Source of the DNA: CAZMPJ01 sp964568455
GTDB lineage: Bacteria; Margulisbacteria; WOR-1; O2-12-FULL-45-9
Direction of reading: 5' to 3'
DNA: 64,000 nucleotides
Assembly: GCA_964568455.1 (NCBI GenBank)
Contig: CAZMPJ010000010.1
Span: forward strand, 8,484 to 72,483
Within the stretch, counting starts at the first letter, position 1. Every line of letters starts with the position of its first letter. The translations under genes were made by a program, and so were the position numbers. Shown here piece after piece: positions 34,036-42,260 of the stretch. Under the pieces are notes generated by a model. The model was not told where the DNA came from. It was given only the letters and a program-made list of their open reading frames with translations, and made no database searches.

Positions 34036-34716
34036 ATGAGAAAGATTCTATTTGTTTCAGTGTTGACGCTTATTTTACTAACAAAATTGGCATCTGCTAG
34101 CGTAGATGTTAATGCTACTTATGTAAGTAAGTATATTTGGAGAGGTTTTGATCTAAATGCTACCCAACCGGCGGTTCAACCAGGAGTGGCTTTTCCGCTT
34201 GGTGATGGTGGGGTAAGTTTGGGGTTGTGGGGTTCTTATAATATTGGGAGCATTAGCCCAAAACAGATGACCGAGTTAGATGCGACCTTGGATTATTCCT
34301 TTTCTACATCTGGGGTGGATTATTCTGTTGGATATACATATTATACTTTTCCAAACCTAACTGGTGTAGCGGCTAAGAGTGGAGAATTTTATGCTGGGCT
34401 ATCAAATGGTGATTTACCTTTTGGTCCTAGCTTAACTTTCTACTATGACCATGATCAAGGAAATGGATTGTATGCCAACCTTTCTGGCGGACATGATTTT
34501 AATAAAGTATCGTCCAGCCTGGCAATTGGTTACAACGCTGGCCAATGGGCTGCTAAATCAGGAACCACTGATATTGCTTTAGGATTATCAACAGAGATTC
34601 CGCTTGGAAATATAGCAATTACTCCATCTTTGAATTATGTTCTTATTTCAGACACTAGTGTTAACGCGAATTCTAGTGAGTTTTGGTTTGGTATAGATGT
34701 TGCCGGAAGTATTTAA
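34036..34716 (+). CDS. TorF-family putative porin
   Basis: 226 residues from the ATG at 34036, which has AAGGAG and a clean signal peptide (KILFVSVLTLILLTKLASA). A GTG at 33982 in the same frame also has a perfect AAGGAGGTGA, and would add 18 basic residues. The body shows the family's opening strand NATYVSKYIWRGFDLN and alternating beta strands ending in an aromatic-rich strand (EFWFGIDVAGSI). Outer-membrane channel by family. It leads the amtB-glnK operon, a pairing that suggests passage of nitrogen compounds. Confidence 0.85.
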   Translation: MRKILFVSVLTLILLTKLASASVDVNATYVSKYIWRGFDLNATQPAVQPGVAFPLGDGGVSLGLWGSYNIGSISPKQMTELDATLDYSFSTSGVDYSVGYTYYTFPNLTGVAAKSGEFYAGLSNGDLPFGPSLTFYYDHDQGNGLYANLSGGHDFNKVSSSLAIGYNAGQWAAKSGTTDIALGLSTEIPLGNIAITPSLNYVLISDTSVNANSSEFWFGIDVAGSI

Positions 34717-34734
34717 AAAGGAGGTGTAGTTAAA

Positions 34735-35997
34735 ATGTTTACAGTAGAATCAAACGCGCTGGCTATTAATATAGTTTGGACTCTTTTAGCGGCTTTTCTG
34801 GTTTTCTTTATGCAGGCTGGGTTTGCCATGGTGGAAGCCGGTTTTACCCGAGCTAAGAACGCGGTCAATATTATGATGAAAAATATATTAGATTTTTCTA
34901 TTGGTTCGATCGCTTTCTGGCTGGTTGGTTTTGGCATTATGTTTGGTGCCAGTTTTATGGGGCTTTTTGGGACTGACGGATTTTTGCTTTCATCCGCAAA
35001 TCCGGGAACACCTGAAGGTTTGTGGCAGTATGCTTTTTGGATCTTTCAAGCTGTTTTTGCTGCTACGGCTGCCACCATTGTTTCTGGTGCTGTGGCAGGA
35101 CGTACGAAATTTGTAGGTTATCTGGTTTACTCGGTTTTTATTACTGCTTTTATTTATCCGGTTGTTGGCCATTGGATATGGGGCAGTGGTTGGTTGGCAA
35201 ATTTAGGCATGCTTGATTTTGCCGGTTCAACCGTTGTGCATAGTGTGGGTGGCTGGGCTGCTCTAGCTGGAGCCATTGTTCTTGGTCCCCGTCTTGGTAA
35301 ATATAATAAAGATGGTTCTTCCAATGCTATTCCCGGTCATAGCATTCCGTTGGCAGCCTTAGGTGTTTTTATCCTGTGGTTTGGCTGGTTTGGGTTTAAT
35401 GCTGGTTCAACAACGGCTGGGACAAATCTATCAATAGGTCTTATTGCCGTTAATACAAATTTGGCTGCGGCTGCAGGTGCTATTTTGGCTATGATTACTG
35501 TTTGGATAAAATACGGCAAACCTGACGCTAGTATGACTTTGAACGGTGCCTTGGCTGGATTGGTTGTTGTTACCGCTCCTTGTGCATTTATTAGTCCATT
35601 AAGTTCCATTATTATAGGAGCGCTGGCAGGTGTGCTGGTAGTGCTAAGTGTTGATTTTATCGATAAGGTATTACATATCGATGATCCGGTTGGCGCTATT
35701 TCTGTACATGGTGTTTGCGGAGCGCTTGGGACGTTAATGCTGGGTCTTTTTGCGGAAAAAGCCTATGGCGGAGTAAATGGATTATTCTTTGGTGGAGGGC
35801 TAACTCAATTCTGGGCGCAGTTGACCGGTGTTTTAGCTACTTTTGCTTGGGTTTTTACAATCGCTTTAATTGTTTTTGTAACAGTTAAGAAAACAATTGG
35901 CTTGCGAGTATCCAGGGAAGAAGAATTACGTGGTCTAGATATTAGTGAGCATGGAATGGAAGCTTACGCTGGTTTTCAAATTTTTACGAACCAATAG
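34735..35997 (+). CDS. amtB: Ammonium transporter
   Basis: 420 residues with about 11 membrane helices. Conserved signatures: FFMQAGFAMVEAGFTRAKNAVNI (helix 1), DFAGSTVVHSVGGWAALAG (twin-His region, first pore His) and DDPVGAISVHGVCGALGTL (second His). The first helices follow directly from residue 1 without a cleaved signal. AAAGGAGGTG is about 9 bases upstream. Located between the porin and the PII gene; AmtB is normally gated by GlnK. Confidence 0.97.
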   Translation: MFTVESNALAINIVWTLLAAFLVFFMQAGFAMVEAGFTRAKNAVNIMMKNILDFSIGSIAFWLVGFGIMFGASFMGLFGTDGFLLSSANPGTPEGLWQYAFWIFQAVFAATAATIVSGAVAGRTKFVGYLVYSVFITAFIYPVVGHWIWGSGWLANLGMLDFAGSTVVHSVGGWAALAGAIVLGPRLGKYNKDGSSNAIPGHSIPLAALGVFILWFGWFGFNAGSTTAGTNLSIGLIAVNTNLAAAAGAILAMITVWIKYGKPDASMTLNGALAGLVVVTAPCAFISPLSSIIIGALAGVLVVLSVDFIDKVLHIDDPVGAISVHGVCGALGTLMLGLFAEKAYGGVNGLFFGGGLTQFWAQLTGVLATFAWVFTIALIVFVTVKKTIGLRVSREEELRGLDISEHGMEAYAGFQIFTNQ

Positions 35998-36011
35998 GAG
36001 GTGCGAATGTT

Positions 36012-36353
36012 ATGAAACTTATTATTGCTATGATTCAGCCCGAAAAATTGCCGGATGTGAAAAAAGCGCTCTATGATGCAAAGGTTTACAAAATGACAGT
36101 GACTAATGTTTTAGGGTGCGGACAACAGAAAGGATTTACCGAAACCTATCGAGGAGTAGTCCACGAAGTGAACTTGTTAAAAAAGGTTCGGCTTGAAATT
36201 GCGGTCAACGAAAACTTTGTTAAGCAATCTGTTGACGCGATTATCAAGGGGGCACGTGTTGGTAAGATAGGAGACGGAAAAATTCTAGTTCTTCCTTTGC
36301 AGGAGTGTATTCGTATTCGGACCGGGGAAAGAGGAAGTGAAGCTATAGGTTAG
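36012..36353 (+). CDS. glnK: PII signal-transduction protein (GlnK type)
   Basis: 113 residues. PII senses ATP/ADP and 2-oxoglutarate and blocks AmtB. Motifs: MKLIIAMIQPEKLPDVKKAL, the T-loop start GQQKGFTETYRGV, and the B-loop KIGDGKILVLPL. In the T-loop the Tyr that is uridylylated in enterobacterial PII (AEY) reads VVH, so uridylylation there is unlikely. AGGAGG is 9-10 bases upstream, across a three-codon mini-frame. Last gene of the porin-amtB-glnK run. Confidence 0.95.
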   Translation: MKLIIAMIQPEKLPDVKKALYDAKVYKMTVTNVLGCGQQKGFTETYRGVVHEVNLLKKVRLEIAVNENFVKQSVDAIIKGARVGKIGDGKILVLPLQECIRIRTGERGSEAIG

Positions 36354-36383
36354 TACAAAAATGTGGATATTGGGGCTGAAATA

Positions 36384-36395
36384 TACAAATATGTA
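36384..36395. promoter_or_regulatory. TACAAATATGTA site upstream of glnA
   Basis: Variant of the TACAAAATTGTA palindrome, centred about 39 bp upstream of the -24 GG of the glnA sigma-54 promoter. That is one helical turn farther than at the porin promoter. Confidence 0.5.
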
Positions 36396-36407
36396 GATTT
36401 TGGCCCC

Positions 36408-36421
36408 TTTACCTAGGTAAA
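36408..36421. promoter_or_regulatory. 14-bp perfect palindrome before glnA promoter
   Basis: TTTACCTAGGTAAA ends 6 bases before the sigma-54 box. Possible operator; binding factor unknown. Confidence 0.5.
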
Positions 36422-36426
36422 GTACC

Positions 36427-36442
36427 TGGCAATAAAGTTGCT
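36427..36442 (+). promoter_or_regulatory. Sigma-54 (-24/-12) promoter of glnA
   Basis: TGGCAATAAAGTTGCT: GG (36428-36429) and GC (36440-36441), 10 bases apart. Nearly identical to the porin promoter box. Confidence 0.85.
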
Positions 36443-36482
36443 CTTATAATAATAGATCCAAAACAAAGGAGGAGAAGAAACA

Positions 36483-37808
36483 ATGCCAAGTAAAGAAGAG
36501 ATCCTAAAGTTAGTGAAAGATAATGATGTCGAGTTCATTAGATTGTGGTTCACGGATTTAAACGGGATTCTAAAGAGTTTTTCGATTGGTAAAGAAGAAT
36601 TAGAGGGTGCCTTGACCGATGGGATGGGGTTTGATGGTTCGTCCATTACCGGTTTCCAGGATATTGAAGAGTCGGATATGATTGCGATGCCAGATCCAAA
36701 TACCTTTGCCATCCTTCCTTGGAGACCAGAAGAAAAAGCTGTAGCCAGAATGATTTGTGATGTGCTTCAGCCTGGCGGAAAACCTTACGAAGGAGATCCA
36801 AGATACATTTTAAGAAGAGCCTTAAATAAAATGAAAAAAATGGGGTTTGACCATTTTTATGTAGGGCCGGAGCTTGAATACTTTTATTTTAAAGATTCAA
36901 AAGGGACCGAGATTCTGGACGAAGGTGGATATTTTGATTTAACTCCGTTGGACATGGCTTCAAATTTAAGAAGAGACACTATTTTTGCCATGAAAAAGCT
37001 GGGGATCAGAATTGAATACTCCCACCACGAAGTAGCGCCATCACAGCATGAAATTGATATGAGATACGATGACGGCTTAAAAATGGCAGACCAGATGGTT
37101 ACTTATCGATTAACCGTAAAAGAAATTGCTTCTGCTAATGGGGTCTATGCTACTTTTATGCCCAAACCAATTTTTGGCCAAAATGGTTCTGGGATGCATT
37201 GTCATCAATCTTTATTTAAAGGTAAAACCAATACCTTTTATGATGGCAAAGATAAATACCACCTTTCTAAAGTAGCAAAATCCTATATTGCTGGTATTTT
37301 AAAGCATGCGCCAGAAATGATTTCAGTTTTAGCGCCGCATGTAAATTCTTATAAAAGATTAGTGCCAGGCTATGAGGCTCCAGTTTATATTGCCTGGTCA
37401 AGCAGAAATAGGTCAGCCTTGGTACGTGTACCAATGTATCAGCCAGGCAAAGAAGTTGCCACTCGCATGGAACTTAGATGCCCGGATCCGTCGGGCAATC
37501 CATATCTGCAATTAGCAGTAATGTTAACTGCCGGTCTTAAGGGGATTGAGGAAGAATATAAATTAGCTGATCCCATGGAGCTTAATCTTTATCACTTAAC
37601 TGATGAAGAAAGAGCCGAACGAGGAATTAAATCCCTTCCAGCTGATTTAGGCCAAGCTATTAGCATTGCAGAAAAAAGCGAACTTTTGCGGGAAGCTTTG
37701 GGAGATCATAGCTTTGAACGCTTTATCGATCTGAAAAAGAAAGAATGGGATGAATTCCGCATTCAGGTAACTGAATATGAAATTAAGAAATATTTGCCGA
37801 TCCTATAA
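36483..37808 (+). CDS. glnA: Glutamine synthetase type I
   Basis: 441 residues, the stand-alone counterpart of the fused enzyme at 23.8 kb. Signatures: FDGSSITGFQDIEESDM, GPELEYFYF, HHEVAPSQHEIDMRY, FGQNGSGMHCHQS, NSYKRLVPGYEAPVYIAW, RMELRCPDPSGNPYL, and a Tyr in LNLYHLT at the adenylylation position. GGAGGAG lies about 8 bases upstream. It is driven by its own sigma-54 promoter and followed by gltBD, so GS and GOGAT are made together when ammonia is scarce. Confidence 0.97.
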   Translation: MPSKEEILKLVKDNDVEFIRLWFTDLNGILKSFSIGKEELEGALTDGMGFDGSSITGFQDIEESDMIAMPDPNTFAILPWRPEEKAVARMICDVLQPGGKPYEGDPRYILRRALNKMKKMGFDHFYVGPELEYFYFKDSKGTEILDEGGYFDLTPLDMASNLRRDTIFAMKKLGIRIEYSHHEVAPSQHEIDMRYDDGLKMADQMVTYRLTVKEIASANGVYATFMPKPIFGQNGSGMHCHQSLFKGKTNTFYDGKDKYHLSKVAKSYIAGILKHAPEMISVLAPHVNSYKRLVPGYEAPVYIAWSSRNRSALVRVPMYQPGKEVATRMELRCPDPSGNPYLQLAVMLTAGLKGIEEEYKLADPMELNLYHLTDEERAERGIKSLPADLGQAISIAEKSELLREALGDHSFERFIDLKKKEWDEFRIQVTEYEIKKYLPIL

Positions 37809-37816
37809 TTGATTTA

Positions 37817-37869
37817 GGCGGGGCTTTTTTGGCTTCGACACCTTTGGGCCCCGCCAAAAAAAGGTGTCG
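37817..37869 (+). promoter_or_regulatory. Alternative-hairpin leader of gltB
   Basis: Three mutually exclusive pairings: GGCGGGGC (37817-37824) with GCCCCGCC (37848-37855); CGACACCTTT (37836-37845) with AAAGGTGTCG (37860-37869); and TTTTTTGGC (37825-37833) with GCCAAAAAA. The second stem buries AAGGTG, the only Shine-Dalgarno candidate, ending two bases before the ATG; the first would leave it free. Possible translational switch. Confidence 0.6.
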
Positions 37870-37871
37870 CC

Positions 37872-40800
37872 ATGTATAGATATGAAACTAAAAAACTTAA
37901 TACAGGTCTATATGATTCGCGCTATGAGCATGATTCATGCGGCGTTGGATTTGTGGTTAATGTTAAAGGTAAGCAGTCTCATGCAATTATCAAGCAAGGC
38001 CTAAAAGTTTTAAACCGGCTGGCTCATCGAGGCGCTGTTGGTGCTGATCCTAAAACCGGTGACGGGGCTGGTATCTTAATCCAGATTCCTCATGAGTTTT
38101 ATTCTAAAGTTTTAGACTTTAAACTGCCTAAAGCAGGAGCTTATGCTACTGGTTTAATTTTCCTGCCTCAAAATAAAAAACTTTATGCCATTTGTAAAGA
38201 TGTGGTTGAGAAAACCATTAAAGAAGAAGGCCAAATCTTTTTGGGTTGGCGAAAAGTTCCGGTTGACAACTCTGTTATTGGCGAAAATGCCCGCAAAACC
38301 GAACCAATTATTGAACAGGTATTTATTGCTAAGGGCGAAAGAGTAAATTCACAACTTGAATTTGAAAAAAGGCTTTATGCTGTCCGCAGGAAGATAGAAA
38401 AAGAAATAAGCGCTAAAGATTTTTATATTATTAGTTTGTCTTCACGTACCGTAATTTACAAAGGCTTGCTTATGCCAAAGCAGGTAAAAGAATATTTTCT
38501 TGATTTGCAAGATGAAAATATAAAAAGTGCTATTGCTTTGGTCCATTCTCGCTACAGCACTAATACCATGCCCGAGTGGAATTTGGCCCAACCTTTTCGC
38601 TTTTTGGCTCATAATGGCGAGATAAATACTTTACGCGGTAATATCAATTGGATGCAAGCCCGCGGCATTGACGTGATTCAACCAGGCGGAAGCGATTCTG
38701 CTTGCTTAGATAATGTGTTTGAGCTCTTGCTTCTTTCCGGAAGGTCTCTTGCCCATGCCATGATGATGCTGATTCCTCAAGCTTGGGAACATAATAATTT
38801 AATCAACAAAGAATTAAAAGATTTTTATAATTTCCATGCTTGTTTTATGGAGCCTTGGGATGGACCCGCTGCCATTGCTTTTACAGATGGACAAAATGTT
38901 GGGGCAATGCTGGATCGCAACGGTCTACGACCTGCTCGTTACATTATTACTAAAGATAATATGGTGGTGATGGCTTCAGAAGTAGGGGTGTTAGATATTG
39001 ACCCAGCTAATATTTTAACAAGCGGACGACTAGAGCCAGGTAAACTGTTTTATATTGATACTAAAAAAGGAAAAATTGTTGAAGATGAAGCAATAAAACG
39101 TTCTTTAGCCAAGAAAAAACCGTTTGGTAAATGGCTTAAAGAAAATATGATTGAATTAGAAGAGCTTCCCAGGGTTGGCGTAGTTGAAGAGTCTATTCCG
39201 TCATTGCAACAGTTCAAAAACTTTGGCTATACCCGCGAAGATTTCAAATTCTTAATCAAACCCATGGCAGAAAAAGGCAAAGAACCAGTTGGCTCCATGG
39301 GCAACCATACTCCGCATGCGATTTTATCCAAAAGGCCGCAGCTGCTTTACAATTATTTTAAGCAGCTCTTTGCTCAAGTAACTAATCCGGCTATCGATCC
39401 TATTCGTGAAGACGTGGTTATGAGTTTGGAAAGCTATGTTGGCCCGCAAAAAGATATTTTAAAAGAAAGTGGTCAGCATTGTCATAAACTGCGGGTAAAA
39501 CATCCGATTTTAACCAATGAGGAATTAGAAAGGATTCGTTCTATTCAAAAAAATAGTTTTAAAACCAAAACTATTTCTATATTATTCCAAAAAGACCTGC
39601 TAAAAGCCTTAGACCGAGTTTGTGAAGAAGCAGAACAAGCAATTAACCAAGGTTATTCTTTTATCATTTTAAGCGATCGCGGCAATCAACTGGCTTTGCC
39701 AGCTTTGCTGGCGTGTGGGGCAGTGCATCAGCATTTAATTAAAAAAGCTTTGCGTACCAAAGTAGGTTTAATCTTAGAAAGCGCAGAACCGCGCGAAGTT
39801 CACCATTTTGCTTTGCTATTTGGTTATGGAATAGATTTAATTAATCCTTATCTAGCTTATGAAGCAATTAGCTATTTAGCGGCTGAAGAAGAGCTTTATT
39901 TAGATGAAAAAAGTGCAATTAATAATTATCGCAAAGCCATTGAAAAGGGAATCAAAAAAATCCTTTCCAAAATGGGAATTTCTACTTTAAATAGTTATCG
40001 TGGAGCACAGATTTTTGAAGCTTTGGGTTTAGCGGATGAAGTGATTGAGCGTTGTTTTAGAGGAACGGTTTCTCGTATTGGTGGAGTTGGTTTTAATATT
40101 ATTGCTCAAGAAACTTTGATGCGCTATCAAGATAATGATTCTGCTATTTTACCTAGCGGTGGGCTGTATCAGTGGAAAAAAGATGGGGAGTTTCAGCTCT
40201 GGAATCCGCAGACCATTGCAGTTTTGCAGGATGCAGTTAAAAATAATGATCATGAAAAATATAAAGAATTTGAAAAATTAATTAATAACCAGTCGCAAAA
40301 CCCAACTACTTTGCGCAGTCTTTTAAAAATAAGAGGCGGGAAAAATATTCCAATTGAAGAGGTTGAACCAATAGAAGAAATTTTAAAACGTTTTGCAGTT
40401 GGCGCCATGAGCTATGGTTCTATCAGTGCTCCAGCGCATGAAACCATTGCCATTGCCATGAATCGTATTGGTGGAAAATCAAATACTGGAGAAGGTGGAG
40501 AAGATCCAGCTCGTTTTAATTCTTTGCCTAATGGAGATTCAAAAAGAAGCGCGATTAAGCAAATTGCTTCCGGCCGCTTTGGGGTAACGGGTAATTATTT
40601 GGCTAATGCAGATGAAATCCAAATTAAAATTGCTCAAGGTGCAAAACCAGGCGAAGGCGGTCAGCTGCCGGGCCATAAAGTAAGTGCGACTATTGCCAGG
40701 ATTCGTTATACTACGCCGGGCGTAACTTTAATCTCGCCGCCGCCGCATCATGATATTTATTCAATTGAAGATTTGGCTCAATTAATCTTTGACTTAAAAA

Positions 40801-42260
40801 ACGCTAATCCTAAGGCTCGGGTCTCAGTTAAATTAGTTTCAGAGGTTGGAGTGGGAACTGTTGCTGCTGGTGTTGCCAAAGGTCATGCAGACATGATTTT
40901 AATTTCAGGTGGAGACGGTGGAACCGGAGCTTCGCCCTGGAGTTCAATTCGTCATGCTGGACTGCCTTGGGAACTAGGCTTGTCAGAAACTCATCAAACT
41001 TTAGTTTTAAATGGCTTGCGTGGTCGAGTCCGTTTGCAAACTGACGGGCAGCTAAGAACTGGTCAAGATATAGCAATTGCTGCCATGTTAGGAGCAGAAG
41101 AATTTGGTTTTGCTACTGCGATTTTAATTATTATTGGTTGCGTAATGCTTAGACACTGCCATTTAAATAACTGCGCTTTGGGCGTAGCTACTCAAGATGA
41201 ATTATTGTCAAAACGTTTTCGTGGTCGAGCTACACATATTGTTAATTATTTTAATTTTATTGCTCAGGAACTGCGTGAAATCATGGCTAATTTAGGCATT
41301 AAAAAATTAGATGAATTAGTTGGCCGGACTGATTTATTGGAAGTTAACCAGGAAATTATTCCTTGGAAAGCAAAAAACATTGATTTTTCAAAAATTCTTT
41401 GGCAACCTAAATGGAAACCGCGACATTTCCGCCAAAGGCGGACAGGTTTCCAGGCGCCTAAATTAGATGAAAAACTAATCGTCCAGGCGCGACCAGCCTT
41501 AAAAGACGGACAAGTGGTTAGTCAAGAATTTAAAATTAGCAATGTTAACCGTACAGTTGGGACCATGCTTAGCCATGCAGTGGTAAAAAAATATGGTGAA
41601 GGCGGTTTGCCAGAAGATACTATCCAGTTTAAATTTAAAGGGGTAGCTGGACAAAGTTTTGCTGCTTGGTTAGCCAAAGGCATTACTTTTACTTTAGAGG
41701 GCATGGCTAATGATTATGTGGGCAAAGGAATTTCTGGTGGCAGGATGATTATTTATCCTGATCAAAACGCGACTTATGATCCAGAAAAAAATGTAATTAT
41801 TGGCAACACTACTTTTTATGGAGCTATTGCTGGCGAAGCTTATATTCGCGGCAGAGCTGGAGAAAGGTTTTGCATTAGAAATTCTGGACTTTATGCAGTG
41901 GTTGAAGGAGTAGGGGACCATGGCTGCGAATATATGACTGGCGGCCGAGTAATTGTTTTAGGAGAAACCGGCAGAAACTTTGCAGCTGGTATGTCAGGTG
42001 GAATTGCCTATATCTATGATAAAAATAATGATTTTGCAGAAAAATGCAATCAAAATATGGTTGAGCTGTTAGAGCTTGAAGAAGAAGACAAGATTTTAAT
42101 CCTAAGGCTATTGCATAAGCATTATAAATATACTCAAAGCCCAATAGCCAGAGAAATCTTGGATAATTTTATAAAAGAATCAAGAAGATTTGTAAAAGTT
42201 ATGCCGCTTGAATACCAAAGGGTTTTAAAAGAAAAAGAATTAGATCTGGAGGCGCAATAA
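37872..42260 (+). CDS. gltB: Glutamate synthase large subunit
   Basis: Transfers the glutamine amide to 2-oxoglutarate. 1462 residues, the usual length. The glutaminase nucleophile is Cys in EHDSCGVGFVV near residue 22, so about 21 residues are removed as a propeptide. Later motifs: LAHRGAVGADPKTGDGAG, the central domain, the FMN barrel (GEGGEDPARF, KPGEGGQLPGHKV, GGDGGTGASPWSS), the 3Fe-4S cysteines in GCVMLRHCHLNNCALG, and the C-terminal beta-helix (GGRMIIYPD, GGRVIVLGETGRNFAAGMSG). Its stop overlaps the gltD start (TAATG). Electron source is GltD. Confidence 0.98.
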   Translation: MYRYETKKLNTGLYDSRYEHDSCGVGFVVNVKGKQSHAIIKQGLKVLNRLAHRGAVGADPKTGDGAGILIQIPHEFYSKVLDFKLPKAGAYATGLIFLPQNKKLYAICKDVVEKTIKEEGQIFLGWRKVPVDNSVIGENARKTEPIIEQVFIAKGERVNSQLEFEKRLYAVRRKIEKEISAKDFYIISLSSRTVIYKGLLMPKQVKEYFLDLQDENIKSAIALVHSRYSTNTMPEWNLAQPFRFLAHNGEINTLRGNINWMQARGIDVIQPGGSDSACLDNVFELLLLSGRSLAHAMMMLIPQAWEHNNLINKELKDFYNFHACFMEPWDGPAAIAFTDGQNVGAMLDRNGLRPARYIITKDNMVVMASEVGVLDIDPANILTSGRLEPGKLFYIDTKKGKIVEDEAIKRSLAKKKPFGKWLKENMIELEELPRVGVVEESIPSLQQFKNFGYTREDFKFLIKPMAEKGKEPVGSMGNHTPHAILSKRPQLLYNYFKQLFAQVTNPAIDPIREDVVMSLESYVGPQKDILKESGQHCHKLRVKHPILTNEELERIRSIQKNSFKTKTISILFQKDLLKALDRVCEEAEQAINQGYSFIILSDRGNQLALPALLACGAVHQHLIKKALRTKVGLILESAEPREVHHFALLFGYGIDLINPYLAYEAISYLAAEEELYLDEKSAINNYRKAIEKGIKKILSKMGISTLNSYRGAQIFEALGLADEVIERCFRGTVSRIGGVGFNIIAQETLMRYQDNDSAILPSGGLYQWKKDGEFQLWNPQTIAVLQDAVKNNDHEKYKEFEKLINNQSQNPTTLRSLLKIRGGKNIPIEEVEPIEEILKRFAVGAMSYGSISAPAHETIAIAMNRIGGKSNTGEGGEDPARFNSLPNGDSKRSAIKQIASGRFGVTGNYLANADEIQIKIAQGAKPGEGGQLPGHKVSATIARIRYTTPGVTLISPPPHHDIYSIEDLAQLIFDLKNANPKARVSVKLVSEVGVGTVAAGVAKGHADMILISGGDGGTGASPWSSIRHAGLPWELGLSETHQTLVLNGLRGRVRLQTDGQLRTGQDIAIAAMLGAEEFGFATAILIIIGCVMLRHCHLNNCALGVATQDELLSKRFRGRATHIVNYFNFIAQELREIMANLGIKKLDELVGRTDLLEVNQEIIPWKAKNIDFSKILWQPKWKPRHFRQRRTGFQAPKLDEKLIVQARPALKDGQVVSQEFKISNVNRTVGTMLSHAVVKKYGEGGLPEDTIQFKFKGVAGQSFAAWLAKGITFTLEGMANDYVGKGISGGRMIIYPDQNATYDPEKNVIIGNTTFYGAIAGEAYIRGRAGERFCIRNSGLYAVVEGVGDHGCEYMTGGRVIVLGETGRNFAAGMSGGIAYIYDKNNDFAEKCNQNMVELLELEEEDKILILRLLHKHYKYTQSPIAREILDNFIKESRRFVKVMPLEYQRVLKEKELDLEAQ

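Noticed and set aside
36006..36014. Three-codon frame ATG-TTA-TGA before glnK
   Set aside because: Too short and overlapping the true start; at most a minor coupling effect.
37816..37862. Terminator for glnA on the plus strand
   Set aside because: The GC stem is followed by A residues on the plus strand, not T, so it would end only minus-strand transcripts.
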